24,708 nucleotides of DNA, taken from an uncultured Bdellovibrionales bacterium (GTDB lineage: Bacteria > Bdellovibrionota > FAC87 > UBA2466). The notes beneath the pieces were generated by a model that was given only the letters and a program-made list of their open reading frames with translations, made no database searches and was not told the origin of the DNA. Below, piece after piece: positions 1-7,150 of the stretch (positions are counted from its first letter, which is position 1; the number at the start of each line of letters is the position of its first letter). The translations under genes and the position numbers were made by a program. Location of the stretch: the NCBI GenBank assembly GCA_937903155.1, contig CALCZU010000058.1, forward strand, positions 1-24,708, in the 5' to 3' direction.

Positions 1-253
1 AATTTGCTTGATTATTTTAACATCAGAAAGACCAGGATAAAGGCTATTTAATATTTACTTTAGCTTTGTTTAGATAAAAATCAGCTATTTAGTTGGAAAA
101 TCTAATATTAATTGATTTGAAACAGGTAATATTAATCCTGTTTAGATGGTCTCTTATGCATATTTCTTTCTTTAAATTTATAGTTTCGCTTGTTCTTCTT
201 ATTTAAGACGTTGCTATTACTCCAATCTTTTAGCTTATTATTCTAATTATTTT
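1..253. other. AT-rich non-coding flank (viral-like part)
   Basis: I see no coding frame here; all frames are interrupted by stops. The only structure I can point to is a short inverted repeat, AAACAGG at 120-126 and CCTGTTT at 137-143, around a 10-base AT loop. It lies about 110 bases beyond the stop codon of the neighbouring minus-strand glycosyltransferase gene. Mimivirus-type viruses use 3' hairpins as transcript end signals, so this is a possible, weak candidate for one. Confidence 0.4.
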
Positions 254-1288
254 TTATTTTGAATTAAAATTTTCCCAACATTCGTCTTCATTTCGTTCTC
301 TAAAATAATTATAAATATCAATCAAAAATTCCATACTCATATATTCGGTTGGAACCAATATTCCATATTCATTATATTTAAGATGAACATTTGGGTCATA
401 ATGATATTTTGTGAGAATTTGATTTCGTTCTGAATATTTTCTGTTTGCTTTCAATCCGTGAAAATAATGTTTAATATTAGTTGGTATATATCCAACTTTT
501 ACTTTATCAAATCCAACTGTGTATTTATTAATATCATCACGGAATTCAACAAGAGTTTTATTTCCAAATCCACATTTTCCAAGATATCCTTGAGTCATAA
601 TGTAATCACCTGAACCCAATATTCCTTTATCGTATAAACCACCCACTTTTTCAAAATAATTGCGAGTACACGCCCACGCATATCCACTATGCCAATAATT
701 TATTCCTCTAATTGGTTCATACTTTTCACCATTGCAAAATTTATATCCAAATCCTTGCCATATGCTCATAGGAATATTATGTTGATTTAAATCAAAACAT
801 GTGGTGAATAATTGAACAACATCAAATTTTGTCAATATTTTTAAAGTATCTATTGCCCAATTTGGATTTTCAAATTCAATGTCTCCATCAATCCACGCAA
901 CCGTGTTCCAATTTGCGGGAAGTAATTTTCGTATTCCAATATTTATTAAATTTTCTTTGTGCCATAATGCAAATTGAGTTCTTAATTGTAAATGTTGTGG
1001 ATTTGTTGGTGACGTTACATGAAAATCTTGATTTCCATAAGCCAATTCAACAATATACAATTTTATGTTTGGATATTTATTCATTCGCTCAATATATTCA
1101 TTGAATAATTGCCATCTTCTTTTATATTCACATATATTGGAAACAACCGATATTACATGTAATACATCATCTGCTAAAATATTGGATGTTAAGGCATCAT
1201 ATATCAAATTGTTATTTGAAGATTTTTGTCGTGCGGACTCTGTTAAACTTTCTTCGTATAAAAAATTATTATTTTCAGTTGGTGCCAT
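254..1288 (-). CDS. GT-A-type glycosyltransferase, giant-virus-like
   Basis: A 344-residue protein with the layout of GT-A fold nucleotide-sugar transferases. Residues 44-83 look like the first beta-alpha-beta unit (VISVVSNICEYKRRWQLF). A KEN motif lies at 111-113, the metal-binding DxD is DGD at 134-136 within WIDGDIEF, and the acceptor-side segment is YWHSGYAWACTRNYFEKVGG at about 198-217. A late motif HGLKANRKY (277-285) is of the kind seen in phage and giant-virus glycosyltransferases. It probably transfers a sugar to a viral or host glycan, but the donor and acceptor cannot be read from sequence. There is no signal peptide or membrane helix. It starts at ATG 1288 with no Shine-Dalgarno site, as expected for a eukaryotic virus. 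Codon use is strongly AT-biased, unlike the DNA after about 4950. The family call is fairly secure; the specificity is unknown. Confidence 0.72.
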   Translation of the reverse strand: MAPTENNNFLYEESLTESARQKSSNNNLIYDALTSNILADDVLHVISVVSNICEYKRRWQLFNEYIERMNKYPNIKLYIVELAYGNQDFHVTSPTNPQHLQLRTQFALWHKENLINIGIRKLLPANWNTVAWIDGDIEFENPNWAIDTLKILTKFDVVQLFTTCFDLNQHNIPMSIWQGFGYKFCNGEKYEPIRGINYWHSGYAWACTRNYFEKVGGLYDKGILGSGDYIMTQGYLGKCGFGNKTLVEFRDDINKYTVGFDKVKVGYIPTNIKHYFHGLKANRKYSERNQILTKYHYDPNVHLKYNEYGILVPTEYMSMEFLIDIYNYFRERNEDECWENFNSK

Positions 1289-1519
1289 ATGTCTTATATT
1301 AATCGTTTATAAAAATAATTGTGTGGTTGGAAAATTATTTCGTAATTTCGTAAAAATATGTTTATAAGTTTATTTGAATTTGTGATAAATTATTTGTTGT
1401 CTTTCAAACGCATAATTTAGATACTTTATTATTTTTTGATAAAATTTTTATTTATGATATTATTCTGATTTGAAATTTATTCCTGTACAAAAATAAATTT
1501 TAAAAATTATAAAAATATA
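1289..1519. other. AT-rich intergenic spacer
   Basis: Spacer upstream of the minus-strand glycosyltransferase gene and downstream of the 190-residue gene. It is almost entirely A/T with no open frame, and I find no exact AAAATTGA early-promoter word on the minus strand. It should contain the glycosyltransferase promoter, but I cannot pinpoint it. Confidence 0.4.
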
Positions 1520-2092
1520 TTATTTGGTTTTCATCATTTTTATTAAATTTTCTATTTGAGATAACGTTTTTTTATTATAAAACATATGTTTATTTTTTGT
1601 GATAATTTTTTTTAAGCTATCAATTCGAACTGAATCACTGATATAAAAAGTTTTATTTAATTTCATAATTTTTTCCATAGAGCTTCCCAATGGTTCAAAT
1701 AACCTATTGATAAAACTTTCCACCATTCCAACAAAATATCCTGTTTTACTCGAATAAATTTGTATCGAAATATTATTCGGATTGTCAGATAATAATTCAG
1801 TCATTTTTAAAATAATCTCAAATACATAATAAATTACCTTATGTACATAATATAATTCCATTGAACCATTATTTAAATTAGTTAAATTACCAGAAATTTG
1901 TTCCAAATACTTGTCATAATATTTTTCCAATAAATCATCATCCATTTTTTGTAATTCAACACTGGTTTCTAATAAAATAGCCATATTGATTAATTCCAAT
2001 GTTCCATAATGTGTTAGTTCCCTTATATATAAATTTTCATATTTGATAAGAAAAATATCCAAATCATTTTCATCAATTTCATAAGAACTCAT
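1520..2092 (-). CDS. Hypothetical protein (viral-like), helical
   Basis: A 190-residue protein that I do not recognise. It is rich in Asn, Ile, Lys, Leu and Glu and looks mostly alpha-helical. The first 60 residues are acidic (many D and E) and the C-terminus is basic (last 40 residues rich in K). There is no signal peptide, no clear membrane helix and no cysteine or metal-binding pattern. It sits between the glycosyltransferase and the NTase/SDR fusion gene on the same strand with AT-only spacers, the compact arrangement of giant-virus genomes. The ATG at 2092 is the first in frame and has no Shine-Dalgarno site. It is supported as real by its length in very AT-rich DNA, where long open frames rarely arise by chance, and by consistent codon bias. 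No function can be proposed. Confidence 0.6.
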   Translation of the reverse strand: MSSYEIDENDLDIFLIKYENLYIRELTHYGTLELINMAILLETSVELQKMDDDLLEKYYDKYLEQISGNLTNLNNGSMELYYVHKVIYYVFEIILKMTELLSDNPNNISIQIYSSKTGYFVGMVESFINRLFEPLGSSMEKIMKLNKTFYISDSVRIDSLKKIITKNKHMFYNKKTLSQIENLIKMMKTK

Positions 2093-2201
2093 TGTATAAA
2101 TAATTTTCTGATTAATTTATTTATTATCATCAAATGTTTATATTAAAAAATATTATTTTTATCTTTGTGAATACTCTTCAAATAATATTTTTCAAAATTT
2201 A
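2093..2201. other. AT-rich spacer with weak A/T hairpin
   Basis: Spacer between two minus-strand viral-like genes. AAAAAT at 2146-2151 and ATTTTT at 2155-2160 could fold around a 3-base loop, about 45 bases past the stop of the upstream gene. It could be a Mimivirus-style transcript-end hairpin, but such A/T hairpins arise easily by chance here. Confidence 0.25.
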
Positions 2202-4193
2202 TTATAATTTTTTTTTAACTGTTATTTGATATTCGAAATCCATTTCATCATCAGATTTATCAAATTCATCTTCTTCTTCATCTTCTTCTTCTTCTTCTTC
2301 TTCTTCTTCTTCTTCTGCTTTCTTTTTTAATATTTTTTTTATTGTGGGTTTTGATTCTGGTTCTGATTCTAATTCATCATCACAAACGCTATTGATCACT
2401 TGTTTTGGTATAGTTGAAATTTTTCCGGATTGATAAAATAAATTGTGTTTATATAATGCTTCATTTAATTCAGTAATTATTTTTCTATTAAATTCCATAT
2501 CTATATATTTTTTCATTTGAACCAATGATAATCCTGATGCAAAATCACAACCCGAATCAGTCAAACATTTGTAAAATGTCATATCATGGATATATTTTTT
2601 TTCCGCATATAAATTTTCAAAATTTAACTCACTAATATAACTCAATAAACCAAGAGTTGAAATTTTTGGTTTAATTAAAAATTTACTTTTGGATTCAATT
2701 TTATCAACTGATATTCCATGATAAGAACACCATCCACAATCCCAACATAAAAATAATATTCCCATTTGTGCCATAATATTTGCATTTGTATAAAATATTT
2801 GTTTGCATGCGGTTTTTGCCATGTTTAATTCCAAATGCTTACCATCTGATAATTTTGATTCAAATCTTGATTCATTTGCATCAATCCACACAAATAATTG
2901 ATCTTGTACAAATTTTGAATTCGCGATATATTCTTGTCTTGCTTGTAAAATTTCTTGCAATAACCCAATGTAGCCCCAACAATTAACTTTAAATCTTGAT
3001 TCCGATAATGCGGGTTTAAAAGTATTTAATGTTGTGTTCCAAATATCTTGATTTCCTTCAAGAGTTTGATAAGCATTGAATATGACCAAATCCGCATTTT
3101 GAACACATCTTGCCAATTCAGGATCCATTCCAACAAATTTTGATTTTAAATTTGATTTTGATTTTGAATTTGATTTTGAATTTGAATTAAATTTTTCTAA
3201 ATATTTTTCCAAATCGAATTCAAATGCATTTATATGTCCTTTACCATTTCTGCTTGTTCTTATCACTTTAATTTTATTTGATAAATTCCCAATCTCAACT
3301 ATTTCATCCGCAATTATTTTTCCTAATCCATTCATGCCGCCAAATACAACAACTTTTTTATATTTAAAAGTAAAATTATTATCTGCTATATTTTGTTTAA
3401 ATTTTTCACTTAATTTGAATTCACAAAATCCACATATCAAATTAAATTGTTTATTTGCACAACCCATACATTTGTATTTGTTTGCATATAATTGAATATA
3501 AGGTGGTGACGGATTCATTTCATTTATAGACTTTATTGGTATTTTATTTTTCCAATAAGGTCTATAATCAGAATCTGATTCATTTTCGCGTACAACCACA
3601 ATATTTGATTCAAAAAAATCTTTAGCTCTTATTTCTAATTTTTTAATTCTTGATGGATTTGTTCTTTCGTGAAAAACAACAAATGATTTAGATTTTAATC
3701 CATTTAAAAATCTTTCATGAAAAATAAATGTTGATGTATTAGGGTGATAACCAATTGACACCATATCACAATCATATTCATCCAATACGTCCATAACAAA
3801 ATCATCAAATGGAGATGTTATTATTTGAATTGGTAATTTGCTCACTCTTATATATAATTTAACATTTACTCCTGTTTTAACAATATTTTTGGGTTTGAAT
3901 GTACGATTTATATTTCTGAATAATAATGGACAATTTTTTGTATAAATATCGATATCACCAATATCTGATTTAGATAAATCAGATATTGAATTAATTTTAT
4001 TCGATAAGCACATAAAAGGAAGAGAACCACCTATATATATAGATGGGTCAGATGCCAAAAAATCATGTATTTGATTCGAATTTAAAAATTCTTTTATTAG
4101 CTTGGTTGATTTTGAAATATCGAGTAATTCCATTTCTTCGAGTTTAAAATACGAATATCTAAAATATATCATATATGTATTATCTTCTTTCAT
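2202..4193 (-). CDS. NTase-like, zinc-ribbon and short-chain dehydrogenase fusion (giant-virus-like)
   Basis: A 663-residue multidomain protein. Residues about 50-200 carry a nucleotidyltransferase-like pattern: YIGGS at 53-57, then GDIDIY at 79-84 (the DxD of the Pol-beta-type NTase fold). Residues 242-257 form a CxxC-x8-CxxC zinc ribbon. Residues about 279-495 resemble a short-chain dehydrogenase/reductase. The cofactor loop is GGMNGLGK at 285-292, the usual NAG is FNAY at 372-375, and a candidate catalytic Lys is K460 in NMAK. The usual YxxxK tyrosine is not visible (N457 is in its place), so dehydrogenase activity is doubtful. A low-complexity NSNSKSNSKSK insert (336-353) interrupts the SDR part. 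The C-terminus has an 18-residue Glu/Asp run (627-644) and a basic end. ATG 4193 is the first start; M21 (4133) would sit at a more usual distance from the AAAATTGA word at 4206-4213. Domain calls are from motifs only. Confidence 0.62.
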   Translation of the reverse strand: MKEDNTYMIYFRYSYFKLEEMELLDISKSTKLIKEFLNSNQIHDFLASDPSIYIGGSLPFMCLSNKINSISDLSKSDIGDIDIYTKNCPLLFRNINRTFKPKNIVKTGVNVKLYIRVSKLPIQIITSPFDDFVMDVLDEYDCDMVSIGYHPNTSTFIFHERFLNGLKSKSFVVFHERTNPSRIKKLEIRAKDFFESNIVVVRENESDSDYRPYWKNKIPIKSINEMNPSPPYIQLYANKYKCMGCANKQFNLICGFCEFKLSEKFKQNIADNNFTFKYKKVVVFGGMNGLGKIIADEIVEIGNLSNKIKVIRTSRNGKGHINAFEFDLEKYLEKFNSNSKSNSKSKSNLKSKFVGMDPELARCVQNADLVIFNAYQTLEGNQDIWNTTLNTFKPALSESRFKVNCWGYIGLLQEILQARQEYIANSKFVQDQLFVWIDANESRFESKLSDGKHLELNMAKTACKQIFYTNANIMAQMGILFLCWDCGWCSYHGISVDKIESKSKFLIKPKISTLGLLSYISELNFENLYAEKKYIHDMTFYKCLTDSGCDFASGLSLVQMKKYIDMEFNRKIITELNEALYKHNLFYQSGKISTIPKQVINSVCDDELESEPESKPTIKKILKKKAEEEEEEEEEEEDEEEDEFDKSDDEMDFEYQITVKKKL
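2265..2315 (-). repeat. GAA/GAG triplet repeat coding poly-glutamate
   Basis: A run of TTC/TCT triplets on the plus strand encodes an almost pure Glu tract with a few Asp near the C-terminus of the fusion protein. Acidic homopolymer tails of this kind are common in AT-rich eukaryotic and giant-virus proteins. The tract is also prone to slippage and assembly error. Confidence 0.85.
3135..3188 (-). repeat. Degenerate 6/12-base tandem repeat (Asn/Ser/Lys)
   Basis: Repeated GATTTTGAATTT-type units on the plus strand encode the NSNSKSNSKSKSNLKSK tract inside the SDR-like domain. It probably forms a disordered surface loop that expanded by slippage. Confidence 0.8.
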
Positions 4194-4205
4194 AAAATAT
4201 AAAAA

Positions 4206-4213
4206 TCAATTTT
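4206..4213 (-). promoter_or_regulatory. AAAATTGA, Mimivirus-type early promoter word
   Basis: The minus strand reads AAAATTGA in the 51-base gap between the divergent genes at 4193 and 4245. This octamer is the known early-gene promoter of Mimivirus relatives. It lies only 12 bases before ATG 4193 but 72 bases before the in-frame ATG at 4133 (M21), closer to the usual distance. In 75-80% AT DNA one chance match is possible, so this is suggestive only. Confidence 0.4.
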
Positions 4214-4244
4214 TTTAATTCTATTCATAATATAATTAAATATA

Positions 4245-4685
4245 ATGAAAACGATAAATAAAATTTTTATATTTGTTTATTACATATGTGTTATTATAAT
4301 AACATTAGCATTAATATCATTTGCGTCTGATATAGTAATAAGAAGATTAGTTATTGCGAACACAGATACTGAAACAAATACAAAATCGAAATATTTTTAT
4401 ACTGAATTAGTATTTGTTTGGATAGGATTAATATTTGCAAGTATTTGGGCACGTCATCATATAAATACATGGAGTAAAAATGCGATTACCACATTAGTTG
4501 AAAAAAATGGTGAAACTTCTCCTCGCAATGAATTATATGCGGAAGTTGATCATTTGGTTAGAATCAATATTATAATAATAGTTGGATTCCTAATTGTATT
4601 ATTTGGTTCATCCACACATAGTTTTAGAGAAAAAATGATGTTAATGAATGAAGATTTTGGTTTATTTGTGGAAACATTTATATAA
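4245..4685 (+). CDS. Small integral membrane protein (viral-like)
   Basis: A 146-residue protein with three likely transmembrane helices at about 7-28, 53-69 and 107-122. Between helices 2 and 3 is a polar segment with two histidines (RHHINTW) and charged residues, and after helix 3 a short amphipathic tail. I do not recognise a family. It is transcribed away from the NTase/SDR fusion gene across a 51-base AT-only gap and converges on the zinc-ribbon gene with only 12 bases between stop codons. The codon bias matches the AT-rich viral-like part, and no Shine-Dalgarno site precedes the ATG. Giant viruses encode many such orphan membrane proteins, often of the virion or its internal membrane. 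That role is inference from context only. Confidence 0.6.
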   Translation: MKTINKIFIFVYYICVIIITLALISFASDIVIRRLVIANTDTETNTKSKYFYTELVFVWIGLIFASIWARHHINTWSKNAITTLVEKNGETSPRNELYAEVDHLVRINIIIIVGFLIVLFGSSTHSFREKMMLMNEDFGLFVETFI

Positions 4686-4697
4686 AAAAAAATTTTT
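4686..4697. other. A/T palindrome between convergent genes
   Basis: The gap between two convergent stop codons is only A and T (a run of A followed by a run of T that continues into both genes). It could serve as a shared transcript end for both strands; the evidence is composition only. Confidence 0.3.
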
Positions 4698-5138
4698 TTA
4701 ACAATCTGATTTACAATAATATTTTCCGCATAGTTGACGAGGATTTATTGAACCCATATCAACCCCACATTCTGAACAATGCCATGAATCAGTTTCAGGA
4801 TTATAACCTCGAATAATGTCATTTTTAACTTGTTTTTGTTCTTGTTCTTGTTTTTGTTCTTCTATTTTCTCTTGCATTATTTTTTGTTTTTTACCTTCTG
4901 ATAATTCTATTTTATCCGAATCATCAATTTTATTTTTTTTTATAATCACGAATAAATACCACAGACCGGCGCCGCCTCCGGCAAAAATGCCGATGAGTAA
5001 GAAGAGGGGCGTGGTGTTTAAAGCCGTATCTGCTTTACTTCCTAACCAAGCGCCAAGTCCTATCAGGACAAACTTAGTAATCACAGCATTACTAATCATT
5101 GCCGCTTTCTTCAATAATGTAGGATCGATTAAAGCCAT
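4698..5138 (-). CDS. Hybrid reading frame: bacterial AtpZ-like N-terminus joined to viral-like zinc-ribbon C-terminus
   Basis: 146 codons. Residues 1 to about 66 resemble AtpZ/AtpI-family ATP synthase accessory membrane proteins: two helices (about 17-34 and 44-65) with GLGAWLGSKAD between them and GGGAGLWYLF in the second. In bacteria this gene usually opens the atp operon and helps F0 assembly. From about residue 67 the codons turn AT-rich and the protein becomes a charged coiled-coil-like stretch (EEQKQEQEQKQ). It ends in a cysteine-rich motif with C121, C124, C137, C142 and C146, read as a zinc ribbon of the type found in giant-virus proteins. A bacterial Shine-Dalgarno-like AGAAGG abuts ATG 5138. 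I think the frame is an artefact of a join at a run of A residues, so each half is a truncated gene. If real, it would be a membrane-anchored zinc-ribbon protein. Confidence 0.6.
   Translation of the reverse strand: MALIDPTLLKKAAMISNAVITKFVLIGLGAWLGSKADTALNTTPLFLLIGIFAGGGAGLWYLFVIIKKNKIDDSDKIELSEGKKQKIMQEKIEEQKQEQEQKQVKNDIIRGYNPETDSWHCSECGVDMGSINPRQLCGKYYCKSDC
4928..4955. other. Composition breakpoint (probable chimeric junction)
   Basis: To the left the DNA is overwhelmingly A/T. Within about 20 bases to the right it becomes GC-rich (CAGACCGGCGCCGCC from 4962) and stays bacterial for the remaining 19.7 kb. The change coincides with a T8-T9 homopolymer at about 4932-4940, a typical place for a false overlap or microhomology join. 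No integrase gene, target-site duplication or repeat marks it as a mobile-element boundary. Confidence 0.75.
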
Positions 5139-5184
5139 CCTTCTATCCTAAAGGAATGGAACTCGTTTGAATAGCTTTACAGGC

Positions 5185-5625
5185 TTAATTTTCGTTGGAG
5201 AGCGCGGTTTCTAATGCTTTAGCGTAATCGAATTTCATCCCGAATGCTTCGGAGAGATTTTTTTGTTGGGTAAGGGAATCATCTTGAAAAAAACTGGCGG
5301 ACAAAATGATTTTGCCTTGGTCGATTCGGACCGCTTCATTCATTGAATCCGATACGAGCAACTGGATTTTGTTTTCGAGGATGCGATTCATCCAGTTTTG
5401 CAATGTTACGGATTGCTTTGGGAGAGTTTCGCCCAAATGATCGAGCACCGAAATCATCCCTTGTTGTTCCTCAAAATGAATAGGACGCACACTGTAGGTA
5501 CTGTGAGCTTCGGGAACGCTCATAAAAAGCGAAGTGACAATCATCAACAGGATAAAAAACGCCAGAATGAGAGAAGGCTTTTTTCCCTGAGTGGCTCTGA
5601 AATCAAATTTGTCTAAGTGCGACAT
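5185..5625 (-). CDS. Membrane-anchored hypothetical protein upstream of atpZ
   Basis: About 146 residues. A short basic cytoplasmic N-terminus (HLDKFDFRATQGKKPS) is followed by one transmembrane helix (about residues 18-36, LILAFFILLMIVTSLFM), then a soluble region of about 105 residues that would lie outside the inner membrane. The soluble part contains LGETLPKQSVTLQNWMNRIL and ends acidic. I do not recognise the family. I chose ATG 5625 over GTG 5631 because a TGC-GATACT extended -10 candidate (5642-5634, minus strand) would start transcription near 5627, giving an almost leaderless mRNA. The gene is 46 bases upstream of the AtpZ-like frame on the same strand, so the two may be co-transcribed. 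Any link to ATP synthase is only by position. Confidence 0.6.
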   Translation of the reverse strand: MSHLDKFDFRATQGKKPSLILAFFILLMIVTSLFMSVPEAHSTYSVRPIHFEEQQGMISVLDHLGETLPKQSVTLQNWMNRILENKIQLLVSDSMNEAVRIDQGKIILSASFFQDDSLTQQKNLSEAFGMKFDYAKALETALSNEN

Positions 5626-5633
5626 GCTCACTC

Positions 5634-5642
5634 AGTATCGCA
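5634..5642 (-). promoter_or_regulatory. Candidate extended -10 (TGC-GATACT)
   Basis: The minus strand reads TGCGATACT ending 8 bases before ATG 5625, which predicts a leaderless or nearly leaderless transcript. The same TGC plus -10 layout recurs before three or four other genes in the window. No convincing -35 is visible. Confidence 0.35.
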
Positions 5643-5766
5643 AGAGCAAGGCCAGCCTATTTTAGGGTAAATTCCGGTAAAAACTCGCAAAAAAAGACGA
5701 TTTTTGGCACCGAAGTGTCTGATTTAGAGTCGCCAGTGTAGTCCGTCGGTATTCGGCTAAACAGTA

Positions 5767-5775
5767 TGCTAAAAT
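5767..5775 (+). promoter_or_regulatory. Candidate extended -10 (TGC-TAAAAT)
   Basis: TGCTAAAAT precedes ATG 5792 of the GGDEF gene by 16 bases, and no Shine-Dalgarno site lies between them. A start near 5782 would give a leader of about 10 bases. Confidence 0.4.
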
Positions 5776-5791
5776 ATTTAAAAAGCCGCCG

Positions 5792-7150
5792 ATGAAAAAC
5801 CCACAGAAGAATAAGAGCGTCCGAATTTTTCTACTCCATCCCTCGGATGAGTTGCGCTTTCCGTACGAACAAGCCTTTGAAAAAATGGGAATGGCTTTAC
5901 AGACTTTTTCAACTTTTGAAGAGCTGATGCTGGCCGCTAACCAACAGACGCCCAGAATCGTGATTATGGATCTCGATGTGCTTCAACGGCCTTCAAGTGA
6001 TGTGCTCGAGCAAATCCGCGCGAACTTTGCGACATCGGACGTCATCGGTCTTTCGAGTTCTGATAGCGCTCAGATGGCACTTCAATGTATAAGGAGCGGC
6101 TTTGCAGATTTTCTCTTAAAGCCAACGAGTCCTGAAGAATTGATTTGGACCGTCCGAAAGTCTTTTCAGAAATACGAGCTCTACGAAAAGCTAGGAAGTC
6201 CGAACTCAGAGCTTGTCCGAGCGATTACACAGATTTCGGGTTGCACCACAGCCCCTCTCGTACAGATTAATGCGACTGAGTTTGTCTATAAATTTTTAGG
6301 TGCAGAGGAATGCGCCTGGGTGAGTTTTGAACCGGACAAAGTCCATTGCTCTCTGCCCAAAGGCCTAAGCCCTCGCAAAATGCGCGAGAAGTTGCCTGAA
6401 GAAAAAAAATGGCGAGGCACACTTCCTCCTCGAATCACGGTGAATCCAAAAACTCAGTCGCGAAAAATTTTTCTTCCCTGCCAGGATGGCAAAAGCGGAA
6501 TCTTTGCGTGGGGAATCAAGCACAAGCCCACTCGCAAGCATCTTGCGATTGCCCAGCTTGTACTTGAACACGCTGATCTGACTTTATTTAGCATCCAGAA
6601 GTTTATTGAAATTAAGAATCAAACTTTCGTCGATGACCTCACGGGACTTTATAACTCGCGCTACCTAAAATTTGCGATTCACAATGCGATTTTAAAGTGC
6701 AAGCAACCGGGACAAGCGTTTTCATTGTTATTCATCGATATCGATCATTTTAAAAAAGTAAATGATACGAATAATCACTTGGTTGGAAGCGAGTTTCTGG
6801 TTGCCATCGGAAAGACGATTCGGCATTCGGTTAGAAACATCGATCCCGTCTTTCGATACGGCGGCGATGAATTTGTCGTCATTTTGACGGGCTCCGATAT
6901 CACCGGAGCGATTGAAATTGCAGAACGTATCCGAAAGCATATCGAGCGCCGTATTTTCGTCATCCAAGGTTTGAAGATGCACACGACGGTCAGCATCGGT
7001 GTGGCGGCGTATCCGCAGCACACTTCCGATCCCGAGATTTTGATTAAACTCGCGGACGAAGCGATGTTCTCTGCAAAAAAGGGTTCTCGAAATGCGGTAA
7101 AAATCGCAGTCGGACTTGAAGAAGTTTTAAAAGCGAAAGAACATGCTTAA
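5792..7150 (+). CDS. REC-GGDEF response regulator, diguanylate cyclase
   Basis: A 452-residue cytoplasmic signalling protein. Residues about 9-128 form a receiver domain: phospho-acceptor D60 (IVIMDLDVL), the Ser position in GLSSSD (about 86-91) and K110 (LLKPTSPEEL). The acidic pair that normally binds Mg2+ after beta-strand 1 is replaced by H16-P17, so phosphorylation may be impaired. Residues about 135-270 are a linker or GAF-like region that I cannot assign. Residues about 277-440 are a GGDEF domain starting at DDLTGLYNSRYL, with IDIDHFKKVND, an intact GGDEF at 357-361 and an intact inhibitory site RNID (348-351) five residues earlier. It should make cyclic di-GMP from two GTP with product inhibition. 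The stop codon overlaps that of the convergent radical SAM gene by 4 bases. The domain call is secure; the input signal is unknown. Confidence 0.88.
   Translation: MKNPQKNKSVRIFLLHPSDELRFPYEQAFEKMGMALQTFSTFEELMLAANQQTPRIVIMDLDVLQRPSSDVLEQIRANFATSDVIGLSSSDSAQMALQCIRSGFADFLLKPTSPEELIWTVRKSFQKYELYEKLGSPNSELVRAITQISGCTTAPLVQINATEFVYKFLGAEECAWVSFEPDKVHCSLPKGLSPRKMREKLPEEKKWRGTLPPRITVNPKTQSRKIFLPCQDGKSGIFAWGIKHKPTRKHLAIAQLVLEHADLTLFSIQKFIEIKNQTFVDDLTGLYNSRYLKFAIHNAILKCKQPGQAFSLLFIDIDHFKKVNDTNNHLVGSEFLVAIGKTIRHSVRNIDPVFRYGGDEFVVILTGSDITGAIEIAERIRKHIERRIFVIQGLKMHTTVSIGVAAYPQHTSDPEILIKLADEAMFSAKKGSRNAVKIAVGLEEVLKAKEHA

Noticed and set aside
829..1367. Two plus-strand open frames (91 and 100 codons) in the glycosyltransferase region
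   Set aside because: The first lies antisense to the glycosyltransferase; the second overlaps its 5' end and the AT-rich spacer. Codon use and motifs support only the minus-strand gene.
4816..5151. Plus-strand Cys/Ser/Phe-rich frame (111 codons) opposite the hybrid gene
   Set aside because: It is the reverse reading of the Glu/Gln/Lys-rich coiled coil and crosses the same suspected junction.
7147..7150. Four-base overlap of the GGDEF and radical SAM stop codons as a functional link
   Set aside because: Convergent stop overlap is ordinary in compact bacterial genomes and implies no functional relation.
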